Assembly: GCA_019914945.1 (NCBI GenBank)
Contig: CM034110.1
Span: forward strand, 8,015,808 to 8,079,807
Direction: 5' to 3'
Length of the DNA stretch: 64,000 nucleotides
Source of the DNA: Typha latifolia
Taxonomy: Eukaryota > Streptophyta > Magnoliopsida > Poales > Typhaceae
The notes beneath the pieces were generated by a model. The model saw only the letters and a list, made by a program, of their open reading frames with translations, did not search any database and was not told where the DNA came from. The translations under genes were made by a program, and so were the position numbers. How positions within the stretch are numbered: the first letter of the stretch is position 1; every line of letters starts with the position of its first letter. Positions 50,669 to 62,537 of the stretch are shown one piece after another.

Positions 50669-53624
50669 ATGCAGAAACCCAATTCAAGGTACCATCTTTA
50701 CTCGAGTATTCTAATAATTCCTGTATCAAGTCTATGTACTATGTAGTAGTACATTATGTTCAGTTGCAATCTGAGAGAGGCCTATTAAATTACATGGAAT
50801 TGGTGGGGAAAAAATGGCTGTCAATGTTCTCCTCTTCTTCCAAAACCTCAACATGTGATCGTGAATGGTTGTGGGCTTCGTTGGTTTGTTTGATCTTGAT
50901 CTTGGGAAGGGCCCACCAATGAGGAAGCCGAACAATTTTATAAACATCTGAGTGAGATTTTCTGCACAAAGCCATCGACTTTGTCTGCAGTCTGATCCCT
51001 TTCTTGTTCTTTCTTTTTGCCTGCTTGCTGGAAATTTGTGTCCCTTGTTACCATGGCACTCTCTTCTTTGTTTCTTCAATAATTTGCTTGATTACAATGT
51101 ATCAATTCATCAGTTAATAATGAGTGGTTGCTAAATTCTGTTTTTGCTGAACACCTTGAAAGCTCTCCACTTTTACCATGCATGAATGTTGTCAGTTTTT
51201 TTTCTTTCAACTACTAAATGGTTAACAATGGTAAGAGAAGGCTTTAATTTCTATTATGCATTTAGCTTTTTTGGTTTATGTTAAGTTTCTCTAATGGTCC
51301 ATGGAATTAGATTCTGCATGATCTGTACTTTTATAAAGCATAAGTGATACATACTACATTTTTTCTGAATGGTCTTCTAACATATCCCTGAGGATAGACC
51401 TTATAAGTAAAGATTTTCTGCAATCATCTTCACGAAGTTTGCACTTTGCATGGATGATCTATACTAGTTACTAACCCTTTGCTCATCTTTTGTCATAGGA
51501 GTGGTTCTGTGGAAGTTACTCAAAGGACATCTTCAGTTGTGCCTAGATCAAATGGTCCATCCAATGTGATTGAATCCGAGTCTAATTCTCTTTCCTGTAA
51601 AGCATCAACAAAATCTCCTAAACACAGAAGTACCAAGGTCATTGAGCGCCGGTCACCTGCAAGTTCGGAGCGAGAGGTACTAAATATCTACATTGAATTT
51701 GTCCAACTTCTACGAGAAGCTTCAAGCTTTATGATCTGAATTTGCATTACATTCTTCTTGCTGTCAGGGATTCTTTGATAAACAATATCAACTACCCATA
51801 AAATATGAAAATTCTGCAACATCCACTCATATCTAGTGCATGAAGTAGATCAGAAGCATGCTTCAATTTCTGCTATATCCGTTAGTAAAAAAGTCCTTAA
51901 AAGCAGTTCGGATATTTATTATTCTATTATAAAGCAGCTGGATTATTATTGTAAAACTAGTAAAAGGTTGTAAATTCTCTAAGATTGAGTTATGAATAAG
52001 GCACTATGCTTAGAAATATTATAGCATGTTCTTCTCTATCAATTTGTTTTACCTATTTATATATGTTTTGGGAGTTCGAACTTGTTCTCAAGCTTGAATA
52101 TTTAATTTGGACTTCCTATCCCAGAAGAAGCGCCCAAGCAAAGTGACTGAGTTGGAAAACCAGCTCTTACAGCTCCAAGATGATTTGAAGAAGGCAAAGG
52201 ATCAGATGATTTCATCAGAGTTGTCAAAGAAGCGAGCCAAGCAGGAAACTGAAGAGGCAAGGAAGCAGCTCTTAATCATGTCCGCAAAGCTCAAAGACTC
52301 TGAAAGTCAGCTTATGGAATTCTCTGCAGTTGAAGAGGCTAGACTCTTAGAGCTCCGTAAAATTTCTCAGGAAAGGGATCGTGCATGGGAGTCTGAGCTT
52401 GAAGCAATGCAGAAACAACACTCTGTCGACTCGGCTGCTCTAGCCTCTTCCATGAATGAGGTACATAGATTGAAGCTGCAGCTAGATATGTCCGTTAGAT
52501 CACAGGCTTCACAAGCCAAGCAATCGGAAGCTGAACATTTGGAGCTCGAGGAATTGAAGCAAGATATGACGGAGGCTGTATCAACCATTGAGGATCTAAA
52601 ATTACGACTCAATCATAGTGAGAAGGCAGAAGCTGAGGTAAAAGCAATGTTCAATGAGGCCAAACAACAACTTGAGATCAGTAGGGCCACCATAGATACT
52701 CTCCTCACTGATGGGTCCAAACTCATGGATTCTTTTAGCTTAGTTGTTTCAGAGTTAGAGGAGTCAAGAGTTCGAGTTCATTTGCTGGAAGAAATGGTGA
52801 AAGACTTGCAGAAAGACCAGTCTGCCGATCGTTGTCAAGTTGCTTCGGATAATCCACCAAAAGATTATTGCAGTTCTCTGGAGTTAGAAGAATTGAGGTC
52901 AGCATTAGAAGAAGCAGTAGTCAAATACCAAGAAGAACAGATTGTAAGCATAATGCAAACCCAGCGCACTTACGAAGTTATGGACCAAATGAAGACTGAC
53001 AGCACTCTAAGAGAAGAAAAATTGAAAACAGAACTAGAAAGTTTTAAATCAGAGGTTATCACGCTGAAGGCAAATTTATTCGACAAGGATGCAGAACTCC
53101 GAAGCATATCAGAGGAGGCGCAAATGAACGAAATGGAGTCCAAGTTGAAGGATAAGGAGATGGCACTGCAAAGTATTTTAGATGAAAATGCTGGACTTAA
53201 ACTTGAGATCGAAAACTTGGAAATGGAGAAAGTTAAAGCTTGTGAAGTCGCAATAGCAGAAGCAAAAGTAGCAAGGTCTGCAGAGAAGGAGGCATTGATG
53301 GGACTCAAACTTGCCACTGCGGAGGCTAATGAGAGCAACAAAAGAGCCACCGCCGCAACTGAGAAGTTAGAGGCAGCAGAAGCAGTGAAGACAGAGATGG
53401 AAAGAGAACTGAAGAGATTGAGAGTCCAAGCTGAGCAGTGGAGGAAGGCAGCCGATGCAGCAATGGCCATGCTTACGGTCGGCAGTAACGGGAGGCTGGT
53501 GGAAAGGACTGATTCCTTAGGGAAGTTGATGAGCTTGCCCTTCCCTGATGAATTGGATGATGAATCTTTAAGCAAGAAGAACAGCAATGTGCTGAGGAGA
53601 ATCAGTGGAATGTGGAAAAAATAA
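50669..53624 (+). CDS. ICR2: Interactor of constitutive active ROPs (ICR/RIP), ICR2-like
   Basis: Coiled-coil scaffold that binds active ROP GTPases at the plasma membrane and cortical microtubules, linking ROP signalling to cell shape, polarity and wall patterning (family knowledge). Three exons: 50669-50688 (only 20 bp, MQKPNS plus part of Arg), 51499-51676, 52125-53624. All are in phase, 565 aa. The N-terminus MQKPNSRSGSVEVTQRTSS resembles ICR2. A Ser/Lys-rich segment is followed by long coiled coil from about residue 67 (KKRPSKVTELENQLLQLQ onward) to about 510. Near the C-terminus is the conserved QWRKAA motif needed for ROP binding in the family, then SLPFPDELDDE and the terminal GMWKK. 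The start was chosen because it splices in frame to exon 2 and matches the family N-terminus. The leader is CT/GA-rich. The exact ICR number is inferred. Confidence 0.9.
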
Positions 53625-56600
53625 CCATTGATGAGCATGTTGCTCTGTTGATTTACTGAGAATGATCTTTTCTTTCTATTGGCTTTTATGTAAGCAGTTC
53701 TGTTTAATTTTTCTGTTAAATTCATGCAGAGATAAGTGCATTAGGCTTATAATAATGAAAATTAAATCAACTTAAAAGCTTAATGCTCTACATCTTTTTT
53801 TTTTATTTTTTTATTTCTGAGCTATAAACAACAAACTAAACAAATCCAACCAAACTAGAAGCAAGAACCAATTTTTTCCCAGATACAAACCAGAAAATTA
53901 CTGTAATGAGATTCTACTCCTAGATATATCAAGAGATAAAATTATCATTTTACACACATTACTTGTCTAACCAGTTAATTTAATCCCAAAACTTAAAAGG
54001 ACGATTTCATTATATATTTCTTAAAAATAGTAGATCATGAAAATAAATAAATTAAGAGACTAAATTGCACTTAAAAAGTGAAAGGGCGATCGGTACTTCC
54101 AATCATAATAACCGGTAATTTCGATTAATTTTATATAATATTATATCTTTAGCTGTTAAAAGAGGAGAGTTAAATTAGAGATGAGTATTAAATCATTTAT
54201 CATTTCCAATAGAAGAATAACTTGATATTCTGAGTCTAAAATAAACTTAAAAATTAGATTATAGATTTCAGCTTGTGGGCCAGATTTTTGCAGCATTTGG
54301 GCCTCCAGGCTTTGCAATTAACTGGCTTTCCTTGGGTACAATTACTTTCCAATGGGCTTTCAATAGAAAAACAAAAGGTTTAGTTTCTAGAAAAAGAAAA
54401 AAGAAAAATGCCTTTAAAGCTGACCTCCCAAAACTATGGACCGTTGGATCTTATACCGATCAACACAAGCCAAATGTAAAATTAATCAACTACTATTATT
54501 CAGGTTATTTATCCTTCATTGACTTTTTTCTACATCTATGGGTGCATATGCTTATAGTATATAAAGGATTGTCTCTATATTAATATCGAAGATAACATAT
54601 ATTGAAGAATAAATGAACGGCAATGCTAGTTAAGAATGACGACAACACGACGGGAAGATAAGAAAAGGTGCATTTTGCTCTTTATTAAGCAATCCTCAAA
54701 CGACAAATGATACAATACATAAAAGATTTCAATGGTATAAAGATTTTTTTTTTTTTTCAAAAATGAGCTTTTAGTCGCACGCATGTTCTAAAGAATACGA
54801 TGGCATGACTGACTTTAGGGAGCAAATTCTCAATTGAACAGGAACAAAAAGCAAAAAAAATATATCCAAAAAGTAGGCATACATAAATAAAAAAAGAAAA
54901 AGATAATAAATCTAATTCAATTGGAAGTTTATGGACAGATAATTATTTTTATTTTCAAGTAGAATGTACCAATTTGGTTCCATCAGAGTGTTTTCTATTA
55001 TTATTTTTTAAAGAAAGTTCATAGACTGATCATATTATTTATTTTAATATACTAATTACAACTTGATACAAAGAATAATACGAGAAAATATGACAAGAGC
55101 CCTAGAACTAAGCTCCACACTTGGCTGTAGTACAAATTGAACAACAGTTGACGCAGATATCATAATGAGAACTCAAGCATAGGAAAAAGTCAAAAATAGA
55201 GGAGATAGAGAAAAACTCTAATAGCAAATCTCTCGCTTGGCTAACCAGCAACATTATAGTTAGAACGACATGAGTCTTGAGAAGCTAAGCACCCATCTAA
55301 GGAGCAAGCTTTGACGGGATATAGGCACGCCAATGACAAAGTTCGGTGAATGTAACGAAACACTTGAAGACCCCATTTGGTAAGACTTGTGAATCCAAGA
55401 AAACTAAGAGCAAAGTATCTTATGCCTATTACATCTCATTGCATCCACACATATTTAATTCAAAAGAAAATGTAGATGACTGAAAATATAAAATAATATG
55501 GCAGATGCTAGCTTTGACGGTGATGAAAGTTAGGTGAGGCGAGTCCGAACGTAGCAATGGAGGCCGAGGTGGGACAAGAGGAGGCAATGGAGGGCGCGAC
55601 GAGATGTGGCGAGGCATAGCGACGGAGGCCAAGGCAAGTAGTAGCGACAAAGATAGCAGGGAACGAATGGGTAAAGAGCGGGGCTAGCAAGATTTGCAAT
55701 CTTCAGCTCCTACCGTGGTGACTCAGACAACGGCAACGGTCGACGATAGCGTGAATGAGGGGTAGCAATAAACGGACGGGTAAAGAGGAAGGGGAAAGAG
55801 TCAAGGGAGGAAGAGAGAGAGGGAAGAAGGAGAGAGGGAGGAGAGAACCCACTAGGGGGAGAGGAAAATTTTGGCTAGGTGGAGGGGAGAGAAGAGGCAA
55901 GTTGCCGGAGGTGGCAGGAAGAAATGTCGGAGGCGGGGAAAAGCCCTCTTAGCGAGAGAAAAAAAAGCCAAACCATAGCAGAATGCTCGGGCCAATGAAA
56001 AAGCGATTGTTTTATGTTATTAAGGTATACGCTAGCTTATTGATTGTATATATATATATATATATATATTATAGTATCCGGTTAGAAACGTTGGATAAGT
56101 AAATACCAAATTTGAGGATATGTGACTATTATATAGTGAATTGCTATAATCCAGGCTGTTGTAGTATAGCTGGGTGTATTCTTATGTATAAGGTGGTCGT
56201 ATGTTCGAACCCACCGATATACGGAAAGTAACGTAAGAAAAAGAAAGAAAAGGAAAATACTTCTCAGAAAGAAAAGATAGTGCTTGCCCTGCCTAACTTA
56301 ACGAGTTAATGTCTAGCTACCGCTTTCCACGCTCTGGATCAGAACTCCGAAGCGTCATTGCTCACATGAATCAACGTACGCTTGCCTTTTCATAGGCCTA
56401 TCTATTAAATGGGCGGTTATCTTATCCACAGGCTGTTATTATAGTTTAGAAGAGAGAGAGGGAGAGACGAGAGAGAGAGGGTCATAAAAATGGAAAGCGA
56501 CGTCTCCTCTCCGTTGTCACGCGAAGCGGGCCGACGCCTCTTCTTCTTCTTCTTGGCGGTGGGCCCGCCTCTGGTAACCTTACTTCCCAAGGTGGGTCCC

Positions 56601-57021
56601 CCAGGTGGAGGAGATGGAGATACGGAGAGGCAGAGGTCTCTGTGGGCGAGGATGCTATTGTGGCTCCACCCCTTTCTCCAATGGAGAGCGAGAGGCCGCG
56701 GGAAATTCCTGCGCACCAGAGCATCTGGTCGTATTTTGATTCCTTCTCGCGTCTCCTTCCTATTCTCCTTTTTCTTTTTTCCTATATTCCGCCGTCGCTT
56801 TAGACGGAGGAGGAGAAAGCAAGCGATTCTTTTTGACTTCTGTTGGTTAGAGGGAAACGAAGAAAGGCATCGCCTTTGCAAGGTAAGAGCTTTTGGGGTC
56901 TCAAAGGGGTTTCTGGTTTTCGTTTTTCGTAGGAAAAAGTTGGATTTTTTTGTTAATTGTTGGTTTAGTTAAGGTTCTGAAGAAATAGCGATACGATTGG
57001 AAGAAGAAGAATAAGGTGGAG
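53625..57021. other. Intergenic region upstream of the IQD gene
   Basis: Mostly AT-rich to 55500, then a purine-rich GC-rich low-complexity block at about 55530-55950, an (AT)n tract at 56048-56072, a SINE/tRNA-like fragment near 56150, and the IQD leader from about 56450. A possible leader-intron donor lies at 56880 (CAAG|GTAAGA). No additional gene seen. Confidence 0.5.
56147..56265 (+). mobile_element. Possible tRNA-derived SINE fragment
   Basis: Contains a Pol III box A match, TAGTATAGCTGG (56162-56173, all fixed positions of TRGYNNARNNGG), and a box B-like TGTTCGAACCC (56202-56212). The 40-bp start-to-start spacing is near that of a tRNA. The region does not fold as a functional tRNA because the T-stem is poor. 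An A-rich tail of AAGAAAAAGAAAG type follows at about 56235-56260. No clear target-site duplication was seen. Confidence 0.35.
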
Positions 57022-59571
57022 ATGGGGAGGAAAGGAAAGTGGTTTGATGCTGTGAAGAAAGTCTTTAGCCCTGATTCCGAGGAGAAGAGGTCGAAGGTAA
57101 CATCTCTGCTTTCTTCTTCTCTAGCTATCCAAAGTATGTTAACCATAGTAGGCACTGATAAAAAAAATTCATTTTCTTCTTCGGATAATTTGAAGAGCAA
57201 GTCCAAGAAAAAAGGGAAAACTGTGATTTCCGAGCAATCTGATCCTGGGCCGTCTGGATCAGCGGAGAATAATGTTATAGATGCTGCTCAATTACCGGCA
57301 GTGCCGCCGCCACCTCCTCCTCCTCCTCCTCCTGAGGAGTTTAGGGAGCTTAGGTTGATGAACTTGAATGGAGAACAGAACCAACATGCTTACTCTGTGG
57401 CACTGGCCTCCGCCGTTGCGGCAGAGGCCGCTGCTGTGGCTGCTCAAGCTGCTGCGGAGGTTGTTCGCCTTACTGCCACGACTAGGATGCCTGGTAGATC
57501 GAAGGAAGAGATTTCAGCAATCAAAATCCAGACTGCTTTCCGAGGGTACCTGGTATAAAACTTTTAACCTTGTCCAGAGATTTTTAAATCAGATGTGGTT
57601 CTTTTAATGTTTCTATCATATATTTGCATCTGAGGGCATGTATCTCTTTTGATTTATCTGTTATAATTAGCTAGATGATCTCTTGGTTACAATTTTATTG
57701 ATTCTAATAAATTTCATAGGAATTCAAAGCAAACAGTCAGCTTTTCTGGTAGAAAAAACATATTGAAGATCATCATGGTATGGTGGTCAGAAAAGTTAAA
57801 CGGTATTCCAATTAGTCAATTTTACTAGTTTGAGACCACTGATCGTATCATGGAATCTGTCATGCACTCACCATTCTCAAATGATTTTGTAATTCTGTTG
57901 GCATTCAAAGTAAAAGAAGACTTATTTTTTAATTTCTTATAAACAATTCAAGGCGATTGATAAACTACTTCAAAGTTATGTCAAGTAGATGTTTTTTGTT
58001 ATGGAATTGGACAGTTTAATAATTGCACTTTAGGATCAACTAAAAAGCACATACATGCTCGCATGATTCAGGAGCCTCATTTTCTGGAGAGCAAAGTAGT
58101 TTTCTGCCCCATCTCTGATTGTGAGTTCGCACCTAACAAGGCTACTATCTCTTGAACTTGCTTTTATCAGAGCTTCATAATATCGGTGCTACCTGAAGCT
58201 GTTTTATTGAACTAATTTACTTGATTCTGCAAACATCTGTTATTAGGCAAGGAGAGCATTGCGAGCATTAAGGGGGCTTGTCAGGTTGAAGTCACTGGTT
58301 GATGGAAACTCAGTCAGATACCAAACTGAAAATGCCTTGAGGTATATGCAGATGTTGTCGAGAGTTCAGTTGCAGATACGTTCTAGGAGGACAAGAATGT
58401 CAGAGGAAAATAAGGCTCTTCAGAGGCAGCTGCAATTAAAACGTGAAAGGGAGCTAGAGAAATCTAATGTACATACCTCACATAATTTCATTATCTGTGC
58501 TAGAACTTTGATGAGATTAATGATTATTTCATTCTGATCTGACATATATAGTATGCAATTGTCAGTTTACGAGATTTTGTGGATCTTTTCATTTACCTGT
58601 TCAAGCTTTTAACAGATGGGTGAAGATTGGGATGATAGTCTTCAGTCCAAAGAACAACTTGAAGTCACTCTATTGAGCAGGCAAGAAGCTGCTATAAGAA
58701 GAGAAAGGGCACTTGCATACGCATTTTCTCATCAGGTATCTAGCATTTGGCTCCAGTTAGTCTCTAAATTCGATACTGCTATTTACAACCCCTAGCAAAG
58801 ATATAATTCCTTGAAATTGCCTTGAAGCAGTGGAGGAGCTCTTCCCGATCTCTGAACCCGACGATCACAGACCCCAGCACTAGCCAGTGGGGTTGGAGCT
58901 GGTTGGAGCGCTGGATGGCAGCAAGGCCATGGGAGACGAGCACTGCAACAGATAAAGAAACCAATGACTATGCCTCTATAAAAAGCGCTAGTCGCGTTGT
59001 TGCTACGGAAGAGAAGAAAGCAAGTGGGGTGGCAAAACAAACATACGCTTCTCGAGAGACCACTCCTGATCGGGCATCACCTGCTGCACAGAAGTCAAGC
59101 CGTGGACCCAACCGCCAGTCACCGTCGACTCCCCCTTCCAGGGCTCCGGCATTCACAAGAAAGATCAAATTAGGAAGCCCAAGATTTGGTGGTTCTGCCC
59201 TCAAGGAGGATGATCTGAAGAGCATAGCAAGCATGCAGTCTGAGAGGTGCAGGAGGCACAGTGTAGCAGGCTCTTCAATACGTGATGATGACAGCCTAGC
59301 AAGTGTACCGGCGATCCCCAGCTACATGCAGTCAACTGAGTCTGCCAGGGCAAGGTCTCGAGTTCATCGTAGCGCATATAGTGATAAGGCTGAAACTCCT
59401 GAGAAGGGATCCATCAGCTCGGCAAAGAAGCGTTTGTCTTTTCCGATAGCTGATAAGCCTGGCGTTCTGTTTTCAGGAAGGGTGAGACGGTTTTCTGGTC
59501 CTCCAAAGATCGATGTTGCTTCAATGAAGAATGTTGCCATGCCATCAGAGCAAATTGCGATCGATGGATAG
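57022..59571 (+). CDS. IQD2: IQ67-domain (IQD) calmodulin-binding protein, IQD2-like
   Basis: Plant-specific scaffold binding calmodulin/CML proteins and microtubules. Coding exons 57022-57552, 58247-58468, 58616-58735 and 58828-59571 give 538 aa (537 if the last exon starts at 58831). [19 protein letters not shown] at the start is the usual IQD N-terminus. A poly-Pro run lies near residue 98. The IQ67 domain spans about residues 162-230: [12 protein letters not shown], then [18 protein letters not shown] and [15 protein letters not shown], containing IQ and hydrophobic calmodulin motifs. The phase-0 intron after GYL is the hallmark intron of IQ67. Downstream are [16 protein letters not shown] and the C-terminal block [14 protein letters not shown]. 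The ATG at 57022 was chosen over an upstream GTG because it gives the family N-terminus. The basic, Ser-rich protein suits microtubule and membrane association. Confidence 0.93.
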
Positions 59572-60707
59572 AGCTGGAAGTCCCGGAACGAACTATTGAC
59601 TGTTGCACTGTTTTTTAGTGTGCATTCTTCTTGGCGAGAGCTTTTACTGGAAGGGATTTTGTTTTGCTGTGGTTGTTTCTGGGCCTTTTTTTTTTCTTCA
59701 TTCTAACAACTATCTTTGTAGAGGATTTCTGTTATTCCACTAAAAAAGAATGTGAGAGTGCCTTGGCTTTCTATTGTACAGGATGATGTTGGTTGCTCTT
59801 CTTGACATTAGATGTTGCATGTAAGAGATTTAAGTGTATACTGCATTATTGGTTGTCCAAGTATTTGCATGCTCTTAAACACCTATGGCTTCTTATTCCT
59901 ATTTATTCTTGACTGTGAAAGGAAAACGAAGAAAATTATAACCTAAACCTAAGAGAATAGCCCACTCTGGTCCTGTCTGCAACTTTGCATTGTGGGTAAA
60001 GAGGGGTATTGCTTATTAGTGTTCTGCAACATAGGTGTAATTACTACCCCTAGATAAAATTATTCTAAAAAGAGATTTGTTCAGTAAATTTCAGAAGTAC
60101 ACCTAACTCTGTCCAAAAACAGAGTGGGTCGCCAAACTGTCTTGATCTTTGATGTTAGAAGTTACTATGTATGATTTCCGTTCAGGTTTCAATGTGATAC
60201 TTATATAGTTATGGCCAAGGTATTGATAATATATAGATCTTTGCCATCTATTCTTGTGCTTTACTTCTAAATTTGTTTGGTAAGCATGACTAATCTGCTT
60301 TTTATTATAGTATATGAAGTAGAACTATGTCGTCGAATGGATTTAATATAGGAAAATATATCTTATACATGATAATGCAGCTTGGTCATTGATGATAATT
60401 TATGGAAGCCACGTTTATGTCAATAATTTCCTATAAATTATCTTGCATTAATGGCACCAATAAAGCTATTTACATACAATTACGCGCAAAAACTATGTCG
60501 TTTGATGGATTAAATATAGGGAAACATGTTGAGCTGTACAAGGGTTTACAAGAACGGACACCAGAAGATTATTTGTTGATGATAGTTTTTAATTTTAGAG
60601 AAAAGAATAGCATTGAAGTAGATATAGGACAACATGTTAGCTGAACAATACTAATAAACTAGTGCATTTGCTTATTTGAGATCTTTCTTTTGACCTGAAA
60701 TATAGAT

Positions 60708-60747
<40 letters not shown>

Positions 60748-62537
60748 GCCTTTTGCATCCTCGAGGGCAACAAAGCATAAGGGGGATCATAAGATCTGAA
60801 CTATATCTGAAGGAATGGTGTTATGTGTGATGAATTAAGCAATAAATAGATCTTGACATGCAAAATTGAACCCAAATCTATGTGAGACTAAATCTCGCAT
60901 GAGCTCTTAATAATTTTGATGAAACAAGAAGCTTGTGATCTATTGATGGCCCTTTAAATCATCTTACTAACTTGAATTAGCTAAGTTGCATTTGAGTAGC
61001 ATAGTCTAACATCAGATTAATTTTTTGCATATATTTTGCCCCCATGAAATCCTCTTCTATGTAAATATTATTTTGGGAATGAGTAGCTCCACACATATGC
61101 CGGTATGCACATATAAAGACATACATATGCATAAAAAGACACCCAAGAACGCCATATACACATGTAAACGTAAAGGGTTCTTTTGCATGCATACGCCTCC
61201 AAATTCTTTATTTACGATATATCATTTTAACTTTTATATTTGAGTGTATGCTCTTCAAAACCTATAAACTTTGAATGAATATTTTTTATATTACTTTTTT
61301 ATAATTATAAGTTACGATTTGATATATTTAATAGATGAAAATACATGGATACCTTTAATTGAAAACAATAAGTAAATAAAAATAAAGATATCAATATATT
61401 TTCACCATTAATGATGAAAACTTAACATATAGTTCGGTTTGAGAAGTTTCCATTTGAAAAATAAGAGTGTTAAAAGGTCTATCTATATGCAATAACAAAA
61501 TGTTTTATGGGATATACATATAAAATATCAACTTTTGGAGGGTAAATATGAAACTAAGATATTTTAGAAGATTTACAATAAATAAATGAATAAATAAAAA
61601 CATTCTATCTTTTGCTTTCATTATTATTTACACTTATCTTGTCGATATTTATTATTCCACCCTTCCTATTCCATCAATTTAGGAAATTTAGGTATTTAAA
61701 TTTTTATTTTGAAATTAAATTTAAATTAAAGTGTTTTTAAGGATTAAACTTATAATACAGAACTCTCAGAATGAAAGATGTCAAAAAAAAGTAGGATGTA
61801 ATAATAATAAGAATAAAACGTAGGGTGCTTTTGATTAATTTCAGCTAAAAAAAAACTCAAGTATAAATGTGAATCTTTGCATATTAACACCTACATAGAA
61901 TAAGGCAGGACATCGTTCCGAGGAGACGACTGAACGCGGTTTGACTTCGATTATCGGCTACGTGGTTTCCTCCTCCAATAATATTTTCTCCCTTTATTTT
62001 TTCTATTTTAAACCCCCAAAATTCCCAACGACTTCTCCACGATTCCACTCTTTAAACCCCCTCAAATTCCAACCGATTTGGATCCACGTCTTCCCTTCCC
62101 TCCCTTTCCCGCCTTCAAATATGTCCTCACATCTCACCTCCTCTTCCGGGCCCAAAACAAACGAAAAAGAAAATAAATAAATAAATAATAAACCGTTCTA
62201 TTCCTTCTTCCTATTTCCTCTCATCGCCTCAAGCTCATAATACTCCCTCCCCGCCCTCTCCTCTCGCGGAAGAAGGCCATTTCGAGTCTCCGAAAGGCCT
62301 TCTCCGGTGATTGGGCTAAGGTTATGTAGACTTGGAGCGGCTCCGGTCCCGGGTTTTTCTTTTCTGATTCATTGCAGCGCTTCCCTTTTCTTGGTTTGGG
62401 GGATTCTTTTCTTTTCGCGACCTGGGCCTGTTGGTTTTGCGCAGAGTTCGAACTCTTTGAAGATTTTGGTAGGTGGGTTTTTCGATGATTTGTACGAGAT
62501 TGGAAGGTTGAAGAAGACGAGTGTTTGTGTCGGAGAA
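59572..62537. other. Intergenic region between IQD and kinase genes
   Basis: AT-rich with no recognised gene. Contains a (TA)n microsatellite at 60712-60742 and a small diverged direct repeat (60321-60360 and 60491-60530). A CT-rich block at 61960-62300 fits the kinase promoter and leader. Upstream ATGs are present in the leader (for example 62307). Confidence 0.55.
60712..60742. repeat. (TA)n microsatellite
   Basis: Alternating AT/TA run of about 31 bp. Confidence 0.95.

Noticed and set aside
52970..53725. 251-codon open frame antisense to the ICR2-like coiled coil
   Set aside because: Low-complexity Ser/Leu-rich shadow of the Glu/Lys-rich coiled coil on the other strand.
55429..55952. Overlapping open frames in the purine-rich block
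   Set aside because: Low-complexity composition in both strands; no conserved motif.
56330..56365. 5S rRNA-like string (GGATCAGAACTCCGAAG)
   Set aside because: Only about a dozen bases match; the rest of a 5S gene is absent, so chance is likelier.
56490..56972. 160-codon open frame upstream of the IQD gene
   Set aside because: Rich in Arg/Phe from GA/CT-rich leader DNA and overlapped by antisense frames; the IQD start is firmly at 57022.
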